Assembly (NCBI GenBank): GCA_009703455.1
Contig: WLGB01000004.1
Coordinates: forward strand, 1 to 56,752
DNA: 56,752 nucleotides
From: Actinomycetota bacterium
GTDB taxonomy: Bacteria > Actinomycetota > Actinomycetes > Actinomycetales > Microbacteriaceae
Direction of reading: 5' to 3'
Shown here: one piece after another, positions 40,086-47,092 of the stretch
How the letters are laid out: the number at the start of each line of letters is the position of its first letter
Numbering within the stretch: the stretch's first letter is position 1
The notes under the pieces: model-generated
Seen by the model: the letters and a program-made list of their open reading frames with translations, nothing else
Databases searched by the model: none
Told to the model about the DNA's origin: nothing
Translations under genes and position numbers: made by a program

Positions 40086-40826
40086 GTGATTTTTCTCTTA
40101 CCACCTTCGGAATCAAAACAACCTGGTGGTAGTGGCTTGCCGATTCAGGTCTCGTTTCCTGAGCTCGACTCGGTTCGATCCATGTTGGTTCGCAAAACTA
40201 TTTCACTATCGAACAAGCCTAAGCAGGCCTTGATGGCACTAAAGCTTGGGCCAAACAAACTTGGTGAGCTGCAGGTGAACCTTGAGCTTGCTGAACCTAA
40301 GACTATGCCGGCAATCGATCGCTACACCGGAGTCCTGTTTGATGCACTGAAATTAGGTGACTTAACTAAGCAACAGCTTGCGCGTGCCAAAGAATCGGTG
40401 TTTATTCAGTCATCACTGTTTGGACTAATTTCGGCCTTGGATGAGATTCCTAACTACCGACTTTCTGCAGGCGCCAAACTTCCTGGCATGAATCTTCGGT
40501 CAATTTGGGCAAGCGCACACGAAGGAGTTTGGGAACATTTTCGTGGCGAACTAATTGTTGACTTGCGCTCAAAGTCCTATTCTCTGTTAGCTCCAATTCC
40601 AAGTTGGATTGAATCCTATGAGGTGGCAATAGTTTCTGAAGGGTCCGGAGGGATTCGTAAGGCTCTGAATCATTTCAACAAGCAATCCAAGGGAAACTTT
40701 ATTCGCGCCGCACTAACGATTGCCCCAAAACCAATCGAGCTTGGTGACCTAAAAAAAGTCGCCAAGCTCGCTGGTTTAAAGTTAGAGATTAAAGGAAAGA
40801 CCTTGCTACTTATTACTCAAGTCTGA
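40086..40826 (+). CDS. yaaA: YaaA/DUF328 family protein
   Basis: 246 residues. Starts with the family signature IFLLPPSESKQPGG and holds RYTGVLFDAL, FIQSSLFGLISALDEIPNYRLSAGAKLPG and VDLRSKSYSLL. The E. coli protein lowers free iron and binds DNA under peroxide stress; this function here is by homology. GTG start, 31 bp after atpC, so it may be read from the atp operon. Its 3' end overlaps the convergent membrane protein gene by 21 bp. Confidence 0.88.
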   Translation: MIFLLPPSESKQPGGSGLPIQVSFPELDSVRSMLVRKTISLSNKPKQALMALKLGPNKLGELQVNLELAEPKTMPAIDRYTGVLFDALKLGDLTKQQLARAKESVFIQSSLFGLISALDEIPNYRLSAGAKLPGMNLRSIWASAHEGVWEHFRGELIVDLRSKSYSLLAPIPSWIESYEVAIVSEGSGGIRKALNHFNKQSKGNFIRAALTIAPKPIELGDLKKVAKLAGLKLEIKGKTLLLITQV

Positions 40827-42209
40827 GTCTTCAGCCGGCATCGGAACGATGTCAATCTCTGTTTCCTTAGGTAGCTCTAGAACTCCTTCGATAAGGGATA
40901 TCACGGCGCCGAACCAACCCTGATCGTTAACCAAGATGAACCCCGGAACTAGCCAGACTTCGCCGTTGGCATCCCAGACGCTAAGCAATGCACTTTCGGC
41001 TTCCATAATCGTCAATACTCTCGTCTCCGGTTCAGGCTGATCCCCTGGAATCGGCTCATCAATGGTTATGGGCGTCGGCTCAACTACGTCTGAGGAGGCT
41101 TCCCCGCCATCTGAAGGCGACTCGGAAACTGCTGAATCGTCGCCCCGAATAAACGGAGCGGGTTCGATTGATGCGTAGCTTGGCTGAAACTTCTCGTAGA
41201 AGATTGATGAAGGGGAGCCACTCCAACGCCAGTCGGCCAGGCGGGCAACAGAATCGAGCGCTGAAATAGTGTCGAAGGTACCCATAGCCTCAGGCACGAC
41301 TGAGTGACCACCGGCATAGCTAATGACTCCGGTTGATGACCAACCTAGGTACCACTCGATATTGGTTGGCGATCCGTCAACATTTAGAGCGGCAGAGACA
41401 TTAACCCCCCACTCGGAGATGTCGACACGAAGATCACCTTCAGTGACGCTTAGGCCTGTGGCATTGAAGACCTCGAGAGCTTTGGCTACGGCTTCTTCAC
41501 GAGTGGGTAGGAGCTCAGGGGTGGGCTTGTATTCTGTCCAGCTGCTGCAGTTACCCGCTTCGTCGGTTTGCTCACATTCGCTAGCTGGGTAGGCAATTGG
41601 GTTTGAGTAATTCCAAGATGCCGTCCCTGACCACCATAAAGAAATGACCGGATTCTGTCCGTCATAGCCCCAAGGATCTTTTGACTGTCCAAAGAAATAT
41701 CCGGGATTAGTTTCATTAAAATCTGGATACTTGTTTATGCTTCCAGATACGTCGAATACGGAAGCCACATTGGCTAGCACTTCTTCGGCGCTTGATTGGC
41801 GCACCAGTTTATAAACTTGCCCTGACCCAGTCTCACTCGAAAGATTTGGGCCAGCTAAGTATTCAAAGTTGAAAAATGGCATATACATCTTGTCTGCGCC
41901 GCCATCCATTTGAGCAGCGGCGGACTCACTGTTTCTGGCACCTTGCATCCCGGAAAGCTGTATCAGCGGTTGGGGTTGGGCAGTCACCACCAAGGCAAGA
42001 ACTACCACGGCAGCGGAACCAGAAACCAGTGACCCTACAGTCAGTCTCCTAAGGTTCTGGCTCGCCAGCTCGAATCTAGAGCGAAGCGAAAGCCGGCTGT
42101 CGCCGGAAGCTGCTTTTGTTAGCAACTGATCAGAAAGGGTTGGGGCCACTTTCTTCTCGGTAGGGTCGGCCTTAGCTAGCCGCTGGTCAAATTCATCTTT
42201 ATTGGTCAT
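40806..42209 (-). CDS. Single-pass membrane protein, partner of the ECF sigma factor
   Basis: 467 residues of no family I can name. A ~65-residue cytoplasmic part (MTNKDEFDQRLAKADP...) precedes one transmembrane helix (SGSAAVVVLALVVTA), then a large extracytoplasmic region with FNFEYLAGPNLSSETGSG and several Trp/Tyr-rich segments (LWWSGTASWNYSNPIAYP), a Pro/Glu/Asp-rich linker and a C-terminal domain. The zinc anti-sigma motif HxxxCxxC is absent. It lies 33 bp behind the sigma gene on the same strand, so it is probably its membrane regulator, with the outer domain as a sensor. The regulator role is inference from position and layout. Confidence 0.7.
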   Translation of the reverse strand: MTNKDEFDQRLAKADPTEKKVAPTLSDQLLTKAASGDSRLSLRSRFELASQNLRRLTVGSLVSGSAAVVVLALVVTAQPQPLIQLSGMQGARNSESAAAQMDGGADKMYMPFFNFEYLAGPNLSSETGSGQVYKLVRQSSAEEVLANVASVFDVSGSINKYPDFNETNPGYFFGQSKDPWGYDGQNPVISLWWSGTASWNYSNPIAYPASECEQTDEAGNCSSWTEYKPTPELLPTREEAVAKALEVFNATGLSVTEGDLRVDISEWGVNVSAALNVDGSPTNIEWYLGWSSTGVISYAGGHSVVPEAMGTFDTISALDSVARLADWRWSGSPSSIFYEKFQPSYASIEPAPFIRGDDSAVSESPSDGGEASSDVVEPTPITIDEPIPGDQPEPETRVLTIMEAESALLSVWDANGEVWLVPGFILVNDQGWFGAVISLIEGVLELPKETEIDIVPMPAEDSDLSNK

Positions 42210-42242
42210 ATATGGTTTATGTCTAGACTCGCCTGAATGTGT

Positions 42243-42719
42243 CTAAAACATCGATAAAAGATCTTTCAGTTTTGTACGGGCTTTGGCTAGCCGCTGCGCG
42301 AAGGCGTTCGGGCTAATCTCGAGCACTTTCGCGGCGTCTTGATTGCTCAGTCCTTCAAATGCCGAAAGTGAGATGGCCTCGCGTTCAAAAGGGCTGAGCT
42401 TTTTCCAGGCAGCAGAAAGTCCAACGTCAGCAAGGGCAATGTCCTCCGGGGAAGGCGCGAAATCAAGGGGTTTGAGCCTTGCCAGAAAATTTTGCTCACT
42501 TTGAATCAACCTACGGTGGTTTGCCAGCACAAAGCCTGCGATTCGGTACAGCCAGGGCAATTCAAACCCAGCTGGGGCCTGGGTTCTCTTCTTCCAAGCA
42601 ATCTCGAAAACTCTTGCTGCTAATTCCTCAACATCAGATTTGTCGCAACGTCGAACCAGGTATTTAGAAATTTGGGGAAGAAAGCCTCTATAAAGGGCGG
42701 TAAATTCTTCTGGGCTCAC
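42243..42719 (-). CDS. ECF-type RNA polymerase sigma factor
   Basis: 158 residues, only sigma regions 2 and 4. Region 2 is LPQISKYLVRRCDKSDVEELAARVFEIAWKK with ELPWLYRIAGFVLANHRR; region 4 is SAAWKKLSPFEREAISLSAFEGLSNQDAAKVLEISPNAFAQRLAKARTKLKDLL. GTG start with no ribosome site; TAGACT lies 7 nt upstream, fitting a leaderless message. Probably transcribed with the downstream membrane protein. Its targets cannot be read from this window. Confidence 0.9.
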   Translation of the reverse strand: MSPEEFTALYRGFLPQISKYLVRRCDKSDVEELAARVFEIAWKKRTQAPAGFELPWLYRIAGFVLANHRRLIQSEQNFLARLKPLDFAPSPEDIALADVGLSAAWKKLSPFEREAISLSAFEGLSNQDAAKVLEISPNAFAQRLAKARTKLKDLLSMF

Positions 42720-42726
42720 TTAATAA

Positions 42727-42732
42727 AGTCTA
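42727..42732 (-). promoter_or_regulatory. Candidate -10 box of the ECF sigma gene
   Basis: On the minus strand TAGACT ends 7 nt before the GTG at 42719. It fits the housekeeping TAnnnT core. No -35 box at the usual distance was recognised; an autoregulated ECF promoter was also not evident. Confidence 0.35.
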
Positions 42733-42843
42733 ATCGTGTCAATGACCTACGCGGAAACCCCAGCTGTTATCAAGATTGTGTTGAGCTTGATTTGGCCTCG
42801 AATCGCAACTTTAACCGTCCTGCCGAGTTTGAACTCAAGTCAT

Positions 42844-43323
42844 TCATGGCAGGAACTCTATTTGCTCATGATTTAAGAGCCAGGCCTTAGTTTTTATTCC
42901 CTTGCCTCCGGTGAAACCGGTAATTCTCCCTGTTGACCCAAGAACTCGATGGCACCCAACAATCAGAGGCGTGGGATTAGAACCAACGGCTGCCCCAACC
43001 GCACGAGAGGCCAGGGGTTTTCCGATCTTGGCTGCAATTTCTCCATAGCTAAGGGTTTTACCAACTCCAAGTTTTGCTATTTCCCGCCACACTGACTTTT
43101 GAAACTCGGTTCCTGACACCTCAATCGGAAGGTTGAATCTGACAAGTTTTCCGGCAAAGTAGTCATCAAATTGTTTCTTTGCGAGAGCAAAAACCTGTGA
43201 GGTGCCTTCAGTCTTGGCTTTCTTACCAAGTTCAACACCGATGAGTTTTTCACCCCTAGCAATCAGAGTGATTGGTCCAATCGGCGAGTCGATTGTCAAA
43301 ACTGCTGTTGGGCTTAGCTTCAT
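42844..43323 (-). CDS. ogt: Methylated-DNA-protein-cysteine methyltransferase
   Basis: 159 residues. Repairs O6-methylguanine by moving the methyl group to its own Cys. The active loop reads IVGCHRVLGSTGRITGFTGG; the usual PCHRV has Gly in place of Pro, but the Cys and His-Arg are kept. Upstream FQKSVWREIAKLGVGKTLSYGEIA and SRAVGAAVGSNP with the Arg finger are intact. 124 bp separate it from the sigma gene on the same strand; that gap holds no supported gene. Confidence 0.92.
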   Translation of the reverse strand: MKLSPTAVLTIDSPIGPITLIARGEKLIGVELGKKAKTEGTSQVFALAKKQFDDYFAGKLVRFNLPIEVSGTEFQKSVWREIAKLGVGKTLSYGEIAAKIGKPLASRAVGAAVGSNPTPLIVGCHRVLGSTGRITGFTGGKGIKTKAWLLNHEQIEFLP

Positions 43324-43377
43324 GGGATTTATTGTCTTACATTTTTGTTGGAGTTTGAACCTACGAGAAAAATGTGG

Positions 43378-43408
43378 AAAACCCCCAGGCCGAAGACCTG
43401 GGGGTTTT
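43378..43408 (-). terminator. Intrinsic terminator after the putrescine-type transaminase
   Basis: AAAACCCCCAGG pairs with CCTGGGGGTTTT around a seven-base loop, 14 bp behind the stop of the transaminase gene. On the minus strand it ends in TTTT; the symmetric A/T arms allow two-way action. Confidence 0.88.
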
Positions 43409-43421
43409 GTTCAAAGCTGGG

Positions 43422-44933
43422 CTAGATTTTGCTCATTGCTGGGGTCAGCACTCGACGAAGCATCTGCTCGAGCTCGTCGAACTCCTTTTGTCCAATTGTT
43501 AGCGGGGGAGCTAACTGGATTACGGGGTTTCCGCGGTCGTCAGCGCGGGCATATAGGCCTTCTTGAAGCATCTTGCTTGCCAAGTATCCACGAAGGAGTT
43601 TCTCGGCTTCGGCTGGGCTGAAGGTCTGCTTGGTGGCCTTATCCTTCACAAGTTCAATTGCAAAGAAGTAGCCGTCTCCGCGAATGTTTCCAACGATTGG
43701 AAGGTCGTAAAGTTTCTCAAGAGTCTTCCGGAACTTGGCTGAGTTACGTTCCACGTTGCCAACCAAGTCTTCCTCATCAAAAACATCTAGGTTCTCAAGC
43801 GCTACTGCACAGGCAACCGGGTGAGCCGCAAAGGTATACCCGTGGGCCAAGATATTGGTGCCAGTTTTGAAGGGTTCGAAAAGGCGCTCGGTAATTAGAA
43901 GTGCTCCGAGCGGCTGGTAAGAAGAGGTAATGCCCTTTGCGGTAACCATCATGTCTGGCACGATGCCGTATTTCTCGCAGGCGAACATCGTTCCAGCTCG
44001 TCCGTAGCCAGTTATGGTTTCATCTGCAACCAGCAGTACGTCGTACTTATCGCAAATTTCACGAAGTCTTTGCCAATAGATCGGGGGAGCGGTGAAACAA
44101 CCACCTGAGTTTTGAATCGGCTCGGCGTAGATAGCTGCCACTGTGTCTGGGTCTTCGAACAAAATCATTTCCTCGGCGCGGTTAGCAGCCCAAAGTGCAA
44201 ATTCTTCCTCGGTCTTGAATTGGCTAGGCGCGCGATACCAGTTGGTGTTTGGAATGCGGAAAGTGGAGGGAACTAGTGGCTCAAACATTTTCTTCATCGC
44301 AGGAATTCCAGTAATTGAAAGAGCTCCCTGGCTGGTGCCGTGATAGGCCACGTGACGAGAAATAACCTTGTGTTTGGTTGGTTTTCCGGTCATCTTGAAA
44401 TACTGCTTGGCAATCTTCCAAGCGGTCTCAACCGCTTCACCACCTCCGGTGGTGAAAAAGACTCGGTTCATGTTCTCTGGCGCATAGGAAAGTAGTCTTT
44501 CGGCTAGTTCAATTGCTCTAGGGTGCGCGAATGACCACAGTGGGAAAAAGTCCAGCTCCTGCATTTGTTTTGAGGCTGCATCGGCGTAACGCTTTCTGCC
44601 GTGACCTGCGTTTACTGAGAACAGACCCGATAGGCCATCAAAGTACTTATTACCGTTCACATCAAAGATGTGATGACCTTCGGCACGAGCAATGATTGGC
44701 ATCTCTTTGGTGTCAAAGGTGCTGTGGCGAGTAAAGTGCATCCAAAGATGCGCCTTTGCTGATTTTTGAAGCATGGCTGGGGTGATCGCAGTCCCGGCCT
44801 TTCGCGCCGCCACCAGGGGAAGCGAGTTCTTACTTTCCGGTTTGACCATTTTGGAAGTCGATTTGATAAGGGACTTGATTCCCGCAACTAGTTTTTTAGC
44901 TCTGCCTTCGGTTGCTGCCATTTTTCTATTCAT
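43422..44933 (-). CDS. Class III aminotransferase, probable putrescine/diamine-pyruvate type (SpuC-like)
   Basis: 503 residues, fold type I PLP enzyme. The PLP Lys is in VTAKGITSSYQPLG, the Asp of the ring contact in LLVADETITGYGRAG, and the phosphate site in TTGGGEAVETAWKIAKQY. The motif WMHFTRHS near the start and FDGLSGLFSVNAGHG are typical of omega-amino acid/diamine-pyruvate transaminases. The N-terminal ~40 residues are basic and not part of the fold. It lies 18 bp behind an Lrp-type regulator gene and faces a gamma-aminobutyraldehyde dehydrogenase, which supports putrescine as substrate. Beta-alanine or another omega-amine cannot be excluded. Confidence 0.85.
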   Translation of the reverse strand: MNRKMAATEGRAKKLVAGIKSLIKSTSKMVKPESKNSLPLVAARKAGTAITPAMLQKSAKAHLWMHFTRHSTFDTKEMPIIARAEGHHIFDVNGNKYFDGLSGLFSVNAGHGRKRYADAASKQMQELDFFPLWSFAHPRAIELAERLLSYAPENMNRVFFTTGGGEAVETAWKIAKQYFKMTGKPTKHKVISRHVAYHGTSQGALSITGIPAMKKMFEPLVPSTFRIPNTNWYRAPSQFKTEEEFALWAANRAEEMILFEDPDTVAAIYAEPIQNSGGCFTAPPIYWQRLREICDKYDVLLVADETITGYGRAGTMFACEKYGIVPDMMVTAKGITSSYQPLGALLITERLFEPFKTGTNILAHGYTFAAHPVACAVALENLDVFDEEDLVGNVERNSAKFRKTLEKLYDLPIVGNIRGDGYFFAIELVKDKATKQTFSPAEAEKLLRGYLASKMLQEGLYARADDRGNPVIQLAPPLTIGQKEFDELEQMLRRVLTPAMSKI

Positions 44934-44951
44934 CCATTTTCTTTAGGGGGA

Positions 44952-45425
44952 CTACCTTGTGCCCCAGTTGTAGAACTGCTTTTGTAGTTTGAGATAAACA
45001 AACGTTTCAGTCATTGTGACACCTGGAAGCTTGCGAATCTTGTTGTTAAGCAAATTGATTAGTGAGTCGTCGTTCTCACAAACCACCTCTGCCAGGACGT
45101 CAAAACTGCCCGCGGTAATGACCACATAGTCCACCTCCGGAAGATTGGTTAGTGCGTCTGCTAGCACGGTGGTGTCGCCACTACAGCGGATACCAACCAT
45201 GGCCTGGGTATAAAAGCCAAGTTGCATGGGGTCGGTAACGGCAACAATCTGCATTACACCTTTTTCGGTGAGTTTTTGCACTCGCTGCCTTACCGCGGCC
45301 TCGCTCAGGCCAACAGCCTTGCCAATTTCAGCGTAGGATTTTCGTCCATCTTGCTGGAGCTGGTTCACGATTAGCTTAGAAACGTCGTCAAGACCCGAGA
45401 CCATAGTTCTTCCAGTTCTTGACAT
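44952..45425 (-). CDS. Lrp/AsnC family transcriptional regulator
   Basis: About 157 residues from ATG 45425 (MSRTGRTMVSG); a second ATG at 45404 has GGAAGA before it and may be the true start, while the ORF-track start at 45503 lacks family support. HTH region LIVNQLQQDGRKSYAEIGKAVGLSEAAVRQRVQKL, then the RAM/ligand domain IVAVTDPMQLGFYTQAMVGIR with GDTTVLADALTNLPEVDYVVITAGSFDVL. It likely controls the transaminase behind it and the dehydrogenase in front, sensing a polyamine-related amine or amino acid; ligand is inference. Confidence 0.9.
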   Translation of the reverse strand: MSRTGRTMVSGLDDVSKLIVNQLQQDGRKSYAEIGKAVGLSEAAVRQRVQKLTEKGVMQIVAVTDPMQLGFYTQAMVGIRCSGDTTVLADALTNLPEVDYVVITAGSFDVLAEVVCENDDSLINLLNNKIRKLPGVTMTETFVYLKLQKQFYNWGTR

Positions 45426-45536
45426 ACATGGATATTGCCAGCGCTTAGGGCTTTTGGCAAACGAATCCGAAGCACTGGCCAGGTTTTCCCTCTGAATTAG
45501 CACCCAGAAGGACGATTCGGGGCGATTTTTGGGGAT

Positions 45537-45573
45537 TAGAATCTTCCGTAGCGGTATCCAACAGCGCTGTTGG
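45537..45573 (+). promoter_or_regulatory. Dehydrogenase promoter with perfect 16-bp palindrome
   Basis: TAGAAT (45537-45542) is a plausible -10 box, and CCAACAGCGCTGTTGG (45558-45573) is a perfect inverted repeat just after the expected transcript start. It sits in the 173-bp gap shared with the Lrp gene, so it may be the operator of that regulator. Confidence 0.6.
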
Positions 45574-45598
45574 CCAAAGAACTAGAAGGAGCATGCAA

Positions 45599-47035
45599 AT
45601 GGCAGTTCGGGAACTAAAAAACTTCATCGACGGTGAGTACGTTGACGCCAGTGGATCAGAGCGGTCCGATGTCATAAACCCAGCAAATGGTAAGACCTAC
45701 GCAACTGCCGCAATTTCTTCCGAGGCAGACGTTGACAGAGCTTACAAAGCCGCCGAAAAAGCCTTCGATGTCTGGAGCAACTTCACTCCTTCCGAGCGCC
45801 AGCTAGCGCTATTTAGAATTGCCGACTCGCTGGCTGCTCGCGCCGAAGAAGCTGCCGATGTTGAATCCGAAAACACCGGAAAGCCAAGACCAACACTGGT
45901 TGAGTATGAGATGGATCCAAGTGTCGATCAGATTAGATTCTTTGCTGGCGCCGCCAGGAACCTCGAGGGACGCGCAACAGCTGAGTACGCCAGAGATCAC
46001 ACGTCGTCAATTCGCCGTGAGCCAATTGGAGTTATCGGTCAAGTAACCCCTTGGAACTATCCGCTGAATATGGCTGTGTGGAAGTTTGCTCCAGCAATCG
46101 CTGCTGGAAACACAATCGTTCTTAAGCCTTCCGACACCACTCCAGCATCGACACTTTTGCTGGCTGAAATTGCAGCTGAGCATTTACCTCCTGGAGTGTT
46201 CAACGTCGTGACCGGAAACCGCGACACTGGTCGCGCTCTCATCGAGCACGAAATTCCTCAAATGGTTTCGATCACCGGTTCAGTGCGTGCCGGTATGGAA
46301 GTTGCCAAGTCAGCAGCCGCTGATGTGAAGAAGGTTCATCTCGAACTTGGCGGTAAGGCACCGGTAATCGTCTTTGCAGATGCTGATCTTCAGAAGGCAG
46401 CCGCACAGATTGTCGTTGCTGGATACTTCAACGCCGGTCAAGATTGCACCGCAGCAACGAGAGTTCTAGTTCAAGAAAGCGTCCATGACGAGTTTCTGAA
46501 GATTTTGGTGGCCGAGGTAAAAGCCAATGCCATCACTGGAAACCCAAGCCGAGATGACATTTTGTTTGGCCCAGTAAACAACGCATCTCAGCTGGAGCGA
46601 GTCAAGGGCTTCATTGATCGTCTGCCGGGCCATGCCAAGCTAGAAACTGGTGGATCACAAGTCGGAACCGAAGGATACTTCTTGGAGGCGACTGTTTTGT
46701 CGGGCCTGAAGCAAAACGACGAGCACATCCAAAATGAGATATTTGGTCCGGTAATCACCGTTCAGAAGTTCAAGGACGCCGACGAAGCTATGCGAAATGC
46801 CAATGATGTCAAGTACGGTCTTGCCTCCAGTGTCTGGACCAAGGACCACACCACCGCCATGCGCTTTAGCAAGGGCCTGAACTTTGGTTGTGTCTGGATC
46901 AACACCCACATCCCGCTAGCAGCCGAGATGCCGCACGGCGGTTTCCGTCACTCCGGATACGGCAAGGACCTATCGATGTATGGCTTTGAGGACTACACCC
47001 GCATCAAGCACGTCATGAGCTACATCGGGGACTAA
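45599..47035 (+). CDS. patD: Gamma-aminobutyraldehyde dehydrogenase (PatD-like)
   Basis: 478 residues of the NAD-dependent aldehyde dehydrogenase family. Seen: GQVTPWNYPLNMAVWKFAPA, KPSDTTPAS, the general base Glu in HLELGGKAPVIV, and the nucleophile Cys in YFNAGQDCTAATR, a stretch typical of aminobutyraldehyde dehydrogenases. AGAAGGAG ends 7 bases before the second ATG (45599), which is preferred over 45593. It would oxidise 4-aminobutyraldehyde made from putrescine to GABA. Divergent from the regulator/transaminase pair; a terminator follows at once. Confidence 0.88.
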   Translation: MAVRELKNFIDGEYVDASGSERSDVINPANGKTYATAAISSEADVDRAYKAAEKAFDVWSNFTPSERQLALFRIADSLAARAEEAADVESENTGKPRPTLVEYEMDPSVDQIRFFAGAARNLEGRATAEYARDHTSSIRREPIGVIGQVTPWNYPLNMAVWKFAPAIAAGNTIVLKPSDTTPASTLLLAEIAAEHLPPGVFNVVTGNRDTGRALIEHEIPQMVSITGSVRAGMEVAKSAAADVKKVHLELGGKAPVIVFADADLQKAAAQIVVAGYFNAGQDCTAATRVLVQESVHDEFLKILVAEVKANAITGNPSRDDILFGPVNNASQLERVKGFIDRLPGHAKLETGGSQVGTEGYFLEATVLSGLKQNDEHIQNEIFGPVITVQKFKDADEAMRNANDVKYGLASSVWTKDHTTAMRFSKGLNFGCVWINTHIPLAAEMPHGGFRHSGYGKDLSMYGFEDYTRIKHVMSYIGD

Positions 47036-47057
47036 TCCACAGCTATCAAAAGAACCT

Positions 47058-47092
47058 CTAAACCTGCCTGAATTTCAGGCAGGTTTAGTTTT
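47058..47092 (+). terminator. Intrinsic terminator after the dehydrogenase
   Basis: CTAAACCTGCCTG pairs perfectly with CAGGCAGGTTTAG around AATTT (13-bp stem) and is followed by TTTT. It ends exactly where the FtsK-like ORF starts, and its right arm holds the only ribosome-site-like sequence (GGCAGG) of that ORF. Confidence 0.9.

Noticed and set aside
42672-42890. 72-residue plus-strand ORF spanning the sigma gene start and the ogt gap
   Set aside because: It overlaps the sigma gene antisense and has no ribosome site, no domain and a mixed composition; the 124-bp gap alone is too short for a gene.
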